Part shown: positions 26,601 to 34,952 of the stretch, piece after piece
Layout: each line of letters starts with the position of its first letter
Position numbering within the stretch: the stretch's first letter is position 1
From: an uncultured Sinobacteraceae bacterium
GTDB lineage: Bacteria > Pseudomonadota > Gammaproteobacteria > Nevskiales > Nevskiaceae
DNA: 64,000 nucleotides
Assembly: GCA_903822975.1 (NCBI GenBank)
Contig: CAIJRD010000009.1
Span: 62,001 to 126,000, forward strand
Reading direction: 5' to 3'
Program-made: the position numbers and the translations under genes
The notes under the pieces: generated by a model
Told to the model about the DNA's origin: nothing
Database searches by the model: none
What the model saw: only the letters and a program-made list of their open reading frames with translations

Positions 26601-28083
26601 GCCGCCGATCGACGCAGTCGGCAAGTCGGTCGCGTCTGCGGACATGGCGCTGCGCGAACTGATCCGCAGCCGCCTCGAACTGCTCGGGCCGGTCAGCGAG
26701 TCCGAACTGTGTGCGCCGCTGCCGCTCGTTGCCGCCGACGTCCAGGTCGCCTTGCTACAGCTCGAAGCCGAGGGTGCCGTGATGCGCGGTGCGTTCACGG
26801 AAGTCGGTGCGCAGGAGTGGTGCGACCGTCGCCTGCTTGCCCGTATCCATCGTTATTCGCGCGAGCGGCTGCGTTCGGAAATCCGTTCGGTCGCCCCGGC
26901 CATGTTCCTGCGTTTTCTGTTTCGCTGGCACGGTCTGGCGCGCAGCGACGAGGCCGGCGGCAACAGCGAAGCCATCGACGAGCGCCGTCAAGGCGAGGCG
27001 GCACTGTTGTCTGCACTGCGTCAACTCGAAGGCTGTGCGGCCTCGGCCGCCGCTTGGGAATCCGAACTGCTGCCGGCGCGCATCCGCGACTATCAGCCGT
27101 ACATGCTGGACAAGTTGTGCAGTGCCGGACGCATCGTCTGGTATCGGCCGGCGAGTGCCGCCAGCGAAGACGGCAAGCGCAAGGCTGGACCGATTCGCAC
27201 GACGCCGGTCTTGCTGTGCGAACGCGAAACCCTGAGCTTCTGGCAAGACCCGAACCTTAACGTCGATTCCACGAGCGCGATCTCGCCGCGCGCCGCGCGC
27301 GCGATGGAGGCGCTGCAGGAACAGGGCGCTTCGTTCTTCGACGAATTGCTGCAAGACACCGGTCTGCTCGGTGCCGAACTTGAACTGGCACTCGGCGAAC
27401 TGGTCAGCCTCGGACTGGTCTCCTGCGATTCCTTCGCCGGTCTGCGCGCGCTGGTGATGCCGGCGGAGCGGCGGCGGCGTCTGCGCCAGCGTTTGCATCG
27501 ACCGGTCGGCGGCCTTGAAGAAGCGGGTCGTTGGTCGCTGGTGCGACGGCCGCGACGTGCGGCAGAAGCCCCAGGCGCGCTGGCGGCACCGCAAATCGAA
27601 CACATCGCGCGTGCACTCTTGCGCCGCTACGGCGTGGTGTTCCGCAAGCTGCTCGAACGCGAGGATGGCTTGCCGCCCTGGCGCGACCTGTTCTACGTCT
27701 ATCGCCGCCTGGAGGCGCGTGGAGAAGTGCGCGGCGGACGCTTCGTCAGCGGTTTTTCCGGCGAACAGTTCGCACTGCCGGACGCGGCGACCGCGCTGCG
27801 CAAGCTCGGCGCCGATTCGAATGAGAGTGGCTGCGAACGCGTGTCGATCTCGGCGGCTGATCCGCTCAACCTGGTTGGCGTGCTGACGCCCGGTGACAAA
27901 CTGCCACGACTGCCCGGCAATCGCGTGTTGTTTGAAAACGGCGTGCCAATCGCGCTGCAGGCCGGCGGCGAAGTGCGTTATCTGAAATCACTCGATGCCA
28001 AGACCGAATGGGAAGTGAAGACGCTGTTGATCCGCAAGCTGCGTCCCGCCAGTTACGTCGAGTCGCCGCTGCGGCGACAGTAG
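23686..28083 (+). CDS. lhr: Large ATP-dependent helicase Lhr
   Basis: The 1465-residue product is a superfamily 2 helicase of the Lhr family. Motif I is APTGSGKTLAA, motif Ia is YVSPLKALSNDI, motif II is VDELHAV, motif III is LSATV, and motif VI is QRVGRAGH, preceded by ATSSLELGIDIGDIDLV. A winged-helix and Lhr-core region follows, then the long C-terminal extension typical of bacterial full-length Lhr (about 1,500 residues in E. coli). Lhr unwinds RNA:DNA hybrids and branched DNA 3' to 5' and has been linked to repair; this is family knowledge. It starts 45 bases after the receiver gene on the same strand; whether it shares the transcript is unclear. Confidence 0.95.
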   Translation: MQKHLDFGLGLTPAAGELFHPAVSGWLQDRFGSPTEVQRLAWAATSQRRHALIAAPTGSGKTLAAFLSAINDLVVEGLEVGLSDAVHVLYVSPLKALSNDIQKNLQEPLAGIRERLVAMGHADLGIRDAVRTGDTPAADRERMRRIVPHILVTTPESLYILLTSDSGRRMLGSVKSVIVDELHAVAGSKRGAHLLLSLERLDALCEAESARLPVRIGLSATVKPLDAMAAFLIGARGEPVSIIDAGHVRQRDLAIEMPRSPLTAVMSNEVWGELYDRLAELIRQHRTTLIFVNQRRIAERAARHLADRIGEEHVTAHHGSLAKEHRLKAEQRLKAGELKALVATSSLELGIDIGDIDLVCQLGSPRAINAFLQRVGRAGHAIGAIPKGRLFPLSLDDLLEGAALLDAVERGELDRIRVPLAPLDALAQQIVAETACREWSLDELYARFRRAESYRGLTLATFEQVVQMLADGYSTRRGRRGAYLHYDGVNRVIRARRGAKLTAVTNAGVIPDQFDYEVVLLPDEHSVGTLNEDFAFESLPGDIFQLGNTSYRVSKIQVGKVFVEDAHGQPPTMPFWFGEGLGRTDELCHAVSRINQHAESLLREGAAALPDVEQWLQRDIGLPPAGAQQLTLYLAASQAAFGILPSETTLIFERFFDDVGDTHLVIHSPYGSRVNKAWGLALRKRFCRQFNFELQASALDDSIVLSLGPTHSFPLEEVKGFLKSASARGVLIQALLDAPMFGTRWRWNATNALALKRMVNGKKVPPQFQRSDSEDLLTVVFPDQVACAENLVGERQIPDHPLVAQTLADCLDDTMDVVGFERVLQRIELGEIRVVCCDLASPSPMAHAILNARPYAFLDDGEAEERRTRAVSTQPLMAIDTAADLGRLDPAAIAQVRSEAQPDISSLDELHDALVVYGFLTDAEVAPYAAWLDALQAQRRITRLGAETATPLWVAAERLQEWSAVLPQATRTPPIDAVGKSVASADMALRELIRSRLELLGPVSESELCAPLPLVAADVQVALLQLEAEGAVMRGAFTEVGAQEWCDRRLLARIHRYSRERLRSEIRSVAPAMFLRFLFRWHGLARSDEAGGNSEAIDERRQGEAALLSALRQLEGCAASAAAWESELLPARIRDYQPYMLDKLCSAGRIVWYRPASAASEDGKRKAGPIRTTPVLLCERETLSFWQDPNLNVDSTSAISPRAARAMEALQEQGASFFDELLQDTGLLGAELELALGELVSLGLVSCDSFAGLRALVMPAERRRRLRQRLHRPVGGLEEAGRWSLVRRPRRAAEAPGALAAPQIEHIARALLRRYGVVFRKLLEREDGLPPWRDLFYVYRRLEARGEVRGGRFVSGFSGEQFALPDAATALRKLGADSNESGCERVSISAADPLNLVGVLTPGDKLPRLPGNRVLFENGVPIALQAGGEVRYLKSLDAKTEWEVKTLLIRKLRPASYVESPLRRQ

Positions 28084-28406
28084 CCTTGTCGTGAGCCGTT
28101 CAACCAAAGCGCTATGTGTGTCGCCGGAAGGGAGTCCAACGCTCGGGTTCGTCAACCGAGTGTGCGACAGTGTTTGGCAGAACCGTCCAAGCCTCGGCTT
28201 GGCCTTGAGGCCAACGGGCACGCCGATCGCTCGTGTGCCGTTTTAGATCTCAACTTTTCGATGATCAAGGGAATCGACGACAGCAGATGGTTGTTCCGGC
28301 AGGGACAGGCGGCCCGCAGGGACTTGTCGCGCGCGCCGATATCGAGTGAGACGGCCGCAGTCTCGAGCGCGCCCTGGTCCATCCGTGTTTGCGGCGCGGT
28401 ATTGAT
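28084..28406. other. Intergenic region after lhr
   Basis: About 320 bases without a convincing gene. It contains GC-rich inverted repeats, including AAGCC-TCGG-CTTGGCC and the terminator-like hairpin annotated at 28213. The start of the following kinase lies at its right end. Confidence 0.45.
28213..28245 (+). terminator. Possible Rho-independent terminator of lhr
   Basis: An imperfect hairpin pairs AACGGGCACG with CGTGTGCCGTT (one bulge) around a CCGATCGCT loop and runs into TTTT. It lies about 130 bases after the lhr stop. The short T-run and bulge make it a moderate candidate. Confidence 0.4.
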
Positions 28407-31400
28407 ATGAACGCTGCCGTGGATAGCATCCCCAGCGCGCCCGACTGGCTAGCCGGCGACAGCGAAGTCGCGCAATTGATTCGGCAGAAGGACTGGTCGA
28501 ATACGCCGCTCGGTCCGCTGGAGCAGTGGCCGCAAAGCCTGCGCACCACGCTCAGCATCTGTCTGGGTTCGCGCTATCCGCTGGAAATCTGGTGGGGCCC
28601 GCAATATCTGCATTTTTACAACGACGCCTACCAACCGATACTCGGTGGCAAGCATCCCGGCATGCTGGGCGCCCCTGGAATCGAAGTGTGGAGCGAGCTC
28701 TGGGACGTCATCGGCCCGATGCTCGACGACGTGCGCCGCAACGGCACCTCGACGTACTCCGAGAACCTGCCGCTGATGATGATGCGCAACGGCTATCTCG
28801 AGGAGACCTACTTCACCTTCTCGTACAGCCCGCTGCGCGATGAGAGTGGTGGCATCGGCGGTGTGTTCTGTGCGTGCTCCGAAACCACCGAGCATGTACT
28901 CGGCGAACGGCGCCTGCGCCTGCTCAGCCAACTCGGCAGCCACGCGCATGAGTCGCAGTCGGCGGTCGAGGCTTGCGCTCACGCAGCGGCAATCATCCGC
29001 CACGGCAAGGCCGAAATGCCGTTCGCGCTGCTGTATCTGCTGGATGCCGAGCGCGACAGCGCGTCGCTGGCCGCCAGCGTCAGCCTCGCGAACGGACACG
29101 CGGCCGCGCCGGCACAGATCGAACTGACCGAAGCCGAAACCGCATGGCCGCTGCGCGATGCGCTGCTGCTGCGCAAGCCCATTGTGGTCGACCGACTTGA
29201 AGAGCGGTTTGGTCCCATGCCCGGCGGCCTGTGGTCGGAGTCGAGCACGCAGGCGGTGGTGCTGCCCTTGAGTGGGGTTTCGCAGGACCGCCTGAGTGGT
29301 TTCCTGATCGTCGGCATCAATCCGCGGCGTCTGTTCGACGCGGCCTACCATGCGTTTCTGCAACTGGCGGCGTCGCATATTGCGACCAGCGTGGCGCGTG
29401 CCGAGGCCTATCAGGCCGAGCGACGTCGCGCCGATGCGCTGGCGGAATTGAATCAGGCCAAGACCACATTCTTCTCCAACGTCAGCCACGAATTCCGAAC
29501 GCCGCTGACGCTCATCCTCAATCCGCTGGAGCAGTTGCTGGACCTGCCGAAGGAGTTGCTGACCGCCGAACAGCGCATGCTGACATCGGTGGCTCATCGC
29601 AATGCGCTGCGCCTGCTGCGCCTGGTCAATACGCTGCTGGATTTCAGCCGCACCGAGAGCGGCAACGTACGCGCGCAGTACGAGCCGCACGATCTCGCCG
29701 CGCTGACCACCGGCGTCACGTCCAGCTTCGTCACCTTGTTCGAGCACGCCGGTATCGAGCTTTCGGTGGACTGTCCGCCGTTGTCGCAGCCGATCTTCGT
29801 CGATGCGTCGATGTGGGAAAAAGTCGTGCTCAACCTGCTGTCGAACGCCTTCAAGTTCACCTTCGAGGGTGGCGTAACGGTGGAACTGCTGGATCTCGAT
29901 GAGCGGGTGGAGCTGCGTGTGCGCGATACGGGCACCGGAATTCCGGCCGGCGAGTTGCCGCATCTGTTCGATCGTTTCCATCGCGTCGCCGGCGCGCGGG
30001 GGCGCAGTTTCGAGGGCAGCGGAATCGGGCTTGCACTGGTGCGCGAAGTGATCGGCCTGCACGGTGGAACCCTGCGTGTCGAAAGCCAGCTGGGGCAGGG
30101 CAGTTGTTTCTACGTCTGTCTGCCGAAGGGTTACGCGCATTTGCCGTCCGCCCAGGTGCGCATGCGCGCGCAACCGGTGTCGGCAAGTGCTGCGACTTCT
30201 TTCCTGGAGGAGGCGCGACGCTGGTTGCCGGACGCAGGCGCTCTGGCCGAGACGATCGCAGTCGCCGCAAGCGCCGACGAGAGTTCGCGCATCGGTGGCC
30301 GGCCGGCGCGCGTGCTGCTGGCCGACGATAACGCCGACATGCGTGATCTGGTGCGGCGACTGCTGGAAACCAGCGGCTATGTCGTGGAAGCCGTTGGCGA
30401 TGGCGAGAGCGCGCTGGCGAGTTTGCGGCGCGCGCCACCGGATCTGTTGCTGTCGGATGTGATGATGCCGCGCCTCGATGGCATCGGTCTGCTGCGCGCG
30501 CTGCGTGCCGACGAGCGCCTGCGCGAATTGCCGGTGATCCTGCTGTCGGCACGCGCCGGCGACGCCGCGCAGGTCGATGCGCTCGATGGCGGCGCCGATG
30601 ACTATCTGACCAAGCCGTTCTCCGCGCGCGAGCTGCTCGCGCGCGTCGGCGCCAATCTGAACATGTCGCGCCTGCGCCGCAACGCCGCCCAGGCGCTACG
30701 CGAAAAGGAGCAACAGCTCAACACCATCATCCATCAGGCCTCGGTCGGCATTGCGCAGACCGATACCGAAGGTTGTCTGCTGCTGGTCAACAAGCAGTTC
30801 TGCGAAACCATCGGTCGCAGCATGGATGAGGTGCTGGGGCGGCACTTGCAGGAGTTTTCGCACCCGGATGATCGCGAACGCAAGGCGCTGCTGATTGCAC
30901 AACTGCTCAAGGATGATCGCAATTTCGTCATCGAGAAGCGCTATGTGCGGCCCGACGGCAGTGTCGTCTGGGTGAGTAACCAGGTCTCGGTGACACGTCA
31001 CCACGATGGTCGCCCCCAATACATCATCATCGTGATGCAGGACATCAGCCAGCGCAAACTGGTTGAAGACGAGCGCCAGCGGTTGCACGAGATTCTCGAG
31101 CAGCGAGTGGCCGAGCGCACCGGCGAACTGGCCCGCGTCAATCACCAGTTGCTCGAACAGATCGAAGAGCGCCGCGAAGTCGAAGCCGCGCTGATCCAGG
31201 CACAGAAGCTCGAAGCGGTCGGTCAGTTGACCTCGGGCGTCGCGCATGACTTCAACAACCTGTTGACGGTGATCTCGGGCAACATCGACTTCCTCGCACG
31301 CGATCTCGCGGACGATTCGAATGCACTGCGGCGACTCGACTTCATTCGCTCCGCCAGCGAGCGCGGCGCCAAGCTCACCGGCCAGTTGCTGTCGTTCTCG

Positions 31401-32327
31401 CGCAAGCAGCGTCTGTTGCCGCGGCCGGTCAATCTCAACGATGTCGTCAAGGGCATGGGCGACCTGCTGCGCTCGTCGATCGGCGGCACGATGGAAGTCG
31501 AAACGCTGCTGATGAGCGATCTGAAACTCGCGCTGGTCGATCCGACCCAACTCGAACTGGTGATCGTGAATCTGGCGATCAATGCGCGCGATGCCATGGA
31601 AGTAGGCGGACGCATCCGCATCGAGACTGCCAATGTCCGCTGCGAGAAGCCGACGCGTCCGGAACATCCCGCCGCTGGCGATTACGTGATGGTGGCGGTC
31701 GCCGACAGCGGCAACGGCATGACGCAGGAGGTGCTCGACAAGGCCTTCGAGCCGTTCTTCACCACCAAGGATGTCGGTAAGGGCTCGGGCCTGGGCCTGT
31801 CGCAGGTGCTGGGTCTGGCACAGCAGTCCGGCGGCGGCGTGCGCATCGATACCCAGCCGGGTCGCGGCACTCGGGTTTGCGTGTTCCTGCCGCTGGCGCA
31901 GGAAGTCGAGACGTTTACGCCTACTCGCATCGCATCCGCGGAACCGCAGATTTCGGCCGATGCGCATGTGCTGCTGGTCGACGACGATGACGATGTGCGC
32001 ATGATCACCGCCTGCGTACTCGAAGAACTCGGCTACACGGTGACTTCGTCGAGCGGTGGGCGCGATGCGCTGCTGTGTCTCGAACGCGATCAGGCGATCG
32101 ATCTGATGGTGGTCGACTTCGCAATGCCGGGCATGAATGGTCGCGAAGTGGCGCGGCTCGCACGTCAGCGCCGGCCGGAACTTCCGATCGTGCTGGTGAC
32201 CGGCTATGCCGATATCGGCCAGTTGCAGAGCGAAATCGCGGTCGACTCGATCGTGCAGAAGCCGTACCAGATGAACGAGTTGGCGGTGAAGATCCGCGCC
32301 GCATTGGCGTTGCGCCAACAGGCGTAG
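28407..32327 (+). CDS. Hybrid histidine kinase with two kinase cores and two receivers
   Basis: The 1306-residue product has a PAS-like N-terminal domain (about 20-165), a GAF-like domain (about 175-330) and a first kinase core with NVSHEFRTPL (His361). A first receiver follows with LLSDVMMPRLDG (Asp684), then a PAS domain (about 765-890), a coiled coil, and a second kinase core of the GVAHDFNNLL type (His947). The C-terminal receiver has VVDFAMPGMNG (Asp1237). There is no membrane helix, so it is cytoplasmic. The two cores belong to different histidine kinase subtypes (HExRTP and HDFNN), suggesting a fusion of two systems into one relay. ATG 28407 is preferred over TTG 28389. No output gene is adjacent. 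Confidence 0.9.
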   Translation: MNAAVDSIPSAPDWLAGDSEVAQLIRQKDWSNTPLGPLEQWPQSLRTTLSICLGSRYPLEIWWGPQYLHFYNDAYQPILGGKHPGMLGAPGIEVWSELWDVIGPMLDDVRRNGTSTYSENLPLMMMRNGYLEETYFTFSYSPLRDESGGIGGVFCACSETTEHVLGERRLRLLSQLGSHAHESQSAVEACAHAAAIIRHGKAEMPFALLYLLDAERDSASLAASVSLANGHAAAPAQIELTEAETAWPLRDALLLRKPIVVDRLEERFGPMPGGLWSESSTQAVVLPLSGVSQDRLSGFLIVGINPRRLFDAAYHAFLQLAASHIATSVARAEAYQAERRRADALAELNQAKTTFFSNVSHEFRTPLTLILNPLEQLLDLPKELLTAEQRMLTSVAHRNALRLLRLVNTLLDFSRTESGNVRAQYEPHDLAALTTGVTSSFVTLFEHAGIELSVDCPPLSQPIFVDASMWEKVVLNLLSNAFKFTFEGGVTVELLDLDERVELRVRDTGTGIPAGELPHLFDRFHRVAGARGRSFEGSGIGLALVREVIGLHGGTLRVESQLGQGSCFYVCLPKGYAHLPSAQVRMRAQPVSASAATSFLEEARRWLPDAGALAETIAVAASADESSRIGGRPARVLLADDNADMRDLVRRLLETSGYVVEAVGDGESALASLRRAPPDLLLSDVMMPRLDGIGLLRALRADERLRELPVILLSARAGDAAQVDALDGGADDYLTKPFSARELLARVGANLNMSRLRRNAAQALREKEQQLNTIIHQASVGIAQTDTEGCLLLVNKQFCETIGRSMDEVLGRHLQEFSHPDDRERKALLIAQLLKDDRNFVIEKRYVRPDGSVVWVSNQVSVTRHHDGRPQYIIIVMQDISQRKLVEDERQRLHEILEQRVAERTGELARVNHQLLEQIEERREVEAALIQAQKLEAVGQLTSGVAHDFNNLLTVISGNIDFLARDLADDSNALRRLDFIRSASERGAKLTGQLLSFSRKQRLLPRPVNLNDVVKGMGDLLRSSIGGTMEVETLLMSDLKLALVDPTQLELVIVNLAINARDAMEVGGRIRIETANVRCEKPTRPEHPAAGDYVMVAVADSGNGMTQEVLDKAFEPFFTTKDVGKGSGLGLSQVLGLAQQSGGGVRIDTQPGRGTRVCVFLPLAQEVETFTPTRIASAEPQISADAHVLLVDDDDDVRMITACVLEELGYTVTSSSGGRDALLCLERDQAIDLMVVDFAMPGMNGREVARLARQRRPELPIVLVTGYADIGQLQSEIAVDSIVQKPYQMNELAVKIRAALALRQQA

Positions 32328-32340
32328 ATCTAGGCCGATT

Positions 32341-32400
32341 GACGGTCCACTGATCGACAGTCCACTGATCCACAGTCCACTGATCAGCCGTCCACTGGTC
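32341..32400. repeat. 15-bp tandem repeat, four copies
   Basis: Exactly four 15-base units, consensus (G/C)ACAGTCCACTGATC, fill 32341-32400. The first three are nearly identical and the fourth is diverged (AGCCGTCCACTGGTC). It lies just after the hybrid kinase stop, between two convergent genes. Confidence 0.92.
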
Positions 32401-32482
32401 GATCGCCGAATGCGCGATCGACTTATCGCATCGCTACATCATGCGTAGCGAGCCTTGCGTTTACAAAACGTAATCAGATCTA

Positions 32483-33307
32483 TCAGATCTGGAAATAGTC
32501 GGGTCGTCCGGCCGTCCAGAGTTCGCCCCAGAGCTTGCCGCCGCCATCGACCGTCAGCACTTCGCCGGTGATGAAGTTGCCGGAAGGCGCGCTCAGATAG
32601 ACGCAGGCTTCGGCGATTTCCATCGGCGTTCCAGGGCGCTTCATCGGATTCGCGCGCGGGAATTCGCGCACGGCCTCCGGCGGATAGACGCTGAGTCCTT
32701 CGGTGGCGGTGAGCCCCGGTGCGATGCAATTGACGCGGATGCCGAGCGGCGCCCATTCGACTGCAACGGTGCGGGTCGCGCCGATCACACCGGCGCGCGC
32801 GGCGACGGTGTGCGCAACGCCCGGCATGCCGCGCTCGATAACCACGACCACGTTGACGATCGAGCCGCCGCTGCCCTGGTCGCGCCAGAACTGCGCGGCG
32901 CGCTGCATCATGAACCAGCTGCCGTTGAGGTTGTTTGTGACCACCGCGTTCCAGCCCTTCGGCGACAGGTCGATCGCGGACGAGGGGAATTGTCCGCCGG
33001 CGCTGTTGATCACGTAGTCGAGTCGACCGTAATCGTCGGCGATGCGCCGGTACAGCGCATCGACCTGCTCGTGCTCGCGCACGTTGACCGGGTGACCCGA
33101 CATCGCAACGCCTTGGCTGGCGGCAAAGTCGACCACGCGTTGCAGCTTTTCCTCGGTGCGACCACAGATGATGACTTTGGCACCGAGGCGCGCGAACAGC
33201 AGCGCAGTCGCACGACCGATTCCGCTGCCGCCGCCGGAGATCAGCGCGGTCTTGCCCTCGAACAGATCACTGCGGTAGACGGTTGCGGCATTCCAGAGTT
33301 CTTGCAT
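32483..33307 (-). CDS. Short-chain dehydrogenase/reductase, PECR/AtuG-like
   Basis: The 274-residue product has an NADP-type Rossmann motif (ALISGGGSGIGRATA), CGRTEEKLQ after beta2, NSAGGQFP (the NAG motif) and IRVNCIAPG. At the usual catalytic site it reads GVAHTVAARAGVIGATRTVAVEW, so the Tyr of YxxxK is His and the Lys is Arg. This matches peroxisomal trans-2-enoyl-CoA reductase and dienoyl-CoA reductase relatives rather than alcohol dehydrogenases, and suggests an enoyl-CoA reductase. It lies downstream of the acyl-CoA dehydrogenase on the same strand, 240 bases apart. ATG 33307 is preferred, since the longer open frame upstream is arginine-rich. Confidence 0.88.
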   Translation of the reverse strand: MQELWNAATVYRSDLFEGKTALISGGGSGIGRATALLFARLGAKVIICGRTEEKLQRVVDFAASQGVAMSGHPVNVREHEQVDALYRRIADDYGRLDYVINSAGGQFPSSAIDLSPKGWNAVVTNNLNGSWFMMQRAAQFWRDQGSGGSIVNVVVVIERGMPGVAHTVAARAGVIGATRTVAVEWAPLGIRVNCIAPGLTATEGLSVYPPEAVREFPRANPMKRPGTPMEIAEACVYLSAPSGNFITGEVLTVDGGGKLWGELWTAGRPDYFQI

Positions 33308-33547
33308 GAGGCGTGGTCCGGTGGACGCTGCGGTGTTATCGGGTTTGTCTTCGCCAATTACTGCCGCGGTTCGTTGGCGAAGCCGCCGCGCACGCAGCGG
33401 GAGTGAAGCTGTGCTGAGCGCTGGTTCCGGCGTTTGCTGACGATCCTCGCGCTGCAGGCGTGCCAAGGTTTACGGCCGCATCGCGAACGAGGAATCGTGG
33501 CGGCATGAGCGTGATGATGCGTGCCGCCGCGTTTGCTTCAGCCGGCG

Positions 33548-34762
33548 CTAGGCGCTGAGCATCTCCTGGCTGATGATGATCTTGCGGACTTCGCTGGTGC
33601 CTGCGCCGATCTCCAGCAGCTTGATCGCGCGATACAGCCGGTTGATCTCCGACTCCCAGATGTAGCCGGTGCCGCCGTGCACCTGCACCGCTTCGTTCAA
33701 CACCTTGTTCATCGTCTCGGCGACATACAGCACGCCGGCGGCGGTGATCTTGTGGATATCGCCGCGGCCGCCTTCGTCTTCGCCGATGACATTCGCCGCG
33801 CGCAGCGTCTGGTAGGTGAACAGGCGCATCGATTCGACCCAGGTGTACATGTCGGCGAGCTTGCCGCGGATCATCTGGAAATCGGCGATCGGCTTGCCAA
33901 ACTGCTTGCGCTGCTTGGCATAGTCGAGCGACAGCTGCAGCGCGCGCTCGGCGATGCCGAGGCAGATCGGCGAGATCATCGCGCGTTCGAGATCGAGCCC
34001 GCTCATCACCACTTTCACGCCGCGGTCTTCGCCGCCAACCAGGTTCTCCGCCGGCACGCGGCAGTCCTCGAACACCAGCTCGGCGGTCTGGCTGCCGCGG
34101 AAACCCATTTTCTCGAGCTTCTGCGCAACCTTGAAACCGGGGAAATCCTTTTCGACGATGAAGGCCGAAATGCCTTGCGCGCCCTTGTCCTTGTCGGTCT
34201 TGGCGTAGACCAGCAGCACGTCGGCGACCGGTCCGTTGGTGATGTAGAGCTTGCTGCCGTTGAGCACGTAGTGGCCGCCATCCCGGCGTGCCGTGGTGCG
34301 CATCGAGCCGAGTGCGTCCGAGCCCGCGCCGGGTTCGGTCAGGCCGAGTGCGCCGATCAGCGTGCCCTTGCACATGCCGGGCAGGTACTTGCGCTTCTGC
34401 GCCTCATTGGCATTGCGCAGGATGTTGTGCAGACACAGGTTCTCGTGCGCCACCCAGCTCAGTGCGAGCGCATGGTTCCAGCGGCCGAAGGCCTGCAGGA
34501 TCAGTCCGCTGGTGAACAGATCCATGCCGGCGCCGCCGTAGGTCTCGGGGGCGGTAACGCCGAAATAGCCGGTTTCGCCGATCTTCGGGAAGATCTCCGT
34601 CGGCCACCATTCTTCGTCGTCCATCCGCTGCGCCAACGGATACAGCTCGTTTTGAGCAAAGTGGTCGGCTTGCGCCAGCACTTCCATCTCGTCGTTGGAG
34701 AGGCCGCTGAAAGCCTGCATCACGCTGACGCGTTCCTGGGCGGGGCTACTGTTGTCGGGCAT
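33548..34762 (-). CDS. Acyl-CoA dehydrogenase, isovaleryl/citronellyl-CoA type
   Basis: The 404-residue flavoenzyme has LGLTEPGAGSD and LYITNG (FAD/substrate loops) and AVQVHGGTGYIWESEINRLYRAIKLLEIGAGTSEVRK. Most acyl-CoA dehydrogenases carry the catalytic Glu in YEGTSE; here that position is Gly (IGAGTSE). The alternative base is Glu259 in SGLDLERAM, matching Glu254 of isovaleryl-CoA dehydrogenase. It would therefore oxidise a branched short or isoprenoid acyl-CoA, as LiuA or AtuD does. A perfect 15-bp palindrome lies 26 bases upstream of the ATG. Confidence 0.92.
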   Translation of the reverse strand: MPDNSSPAQERVSVMQAFSGLSNDEMEVLAQADHFAQNELYPLAQRMDDEEWWPTEIFPKIGETGYFGVTAPETYGGAGMDLFTSGLILQAFGRWNHALALSWVAHENLCLHNILRNANEAQKRKYLPGMCKGTLIGALGLTEPGAGSDALGSMRTTARRDGGHYVLNGSKLYITNGPVADVLLVYAKTDKDKGAQGISAFIVEKDFPGFKVAQKLEKMGFRGSQTAELVFEDCRVPAENLVGGEDRGVKVVMSGLDLERAMISPICLGIAERALQLSLDYAKQRKQFGKPIADFQMIRGKLADMYTWVESMRLFTYQTLRAANVIGEDEGGRGDIHKITAAGVLYVAETMNKVLNEAVQVHGGTGYIWESEINRLYRAIKLLEIGAGTSEVRKIIISQEMLSA

Positions 34763-34787
34763 GTCGTTCTCGAAAAATTCGAAGGGC

Positions 34788-34802
34788 GTGAGTCTGACTC
34801 AC
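34788..34802. promoter_or_regulatory. Perfect 15-bp palindrome, candidate TetR operator (site 1)
   Basis: GTGAGTC-T-GACTCAC is a perfect inverted repeat with a one-base centre. It sits 26 bases upstream of the acyl-CoA dehydrogenase start, where a repressor would block transcription. Close variants occur at 40556 and 40656 before the other half of the gene cluster. Confidence 0.7.
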
Positions 34803-34952
34803 AGCTTAGGCGTGCGGGCCGCGAGGCCGCTTCGTCCGATCTGGTGAGGTGGCGGGCAAGCGCCTTGTCATCAAACCGAGATAGAGCGATTCGGCGCCGA
34901 CACCTATGATGCCTTTGAACGCGGGCGCGAGGTGCCGCGATTGGACGCAGCA

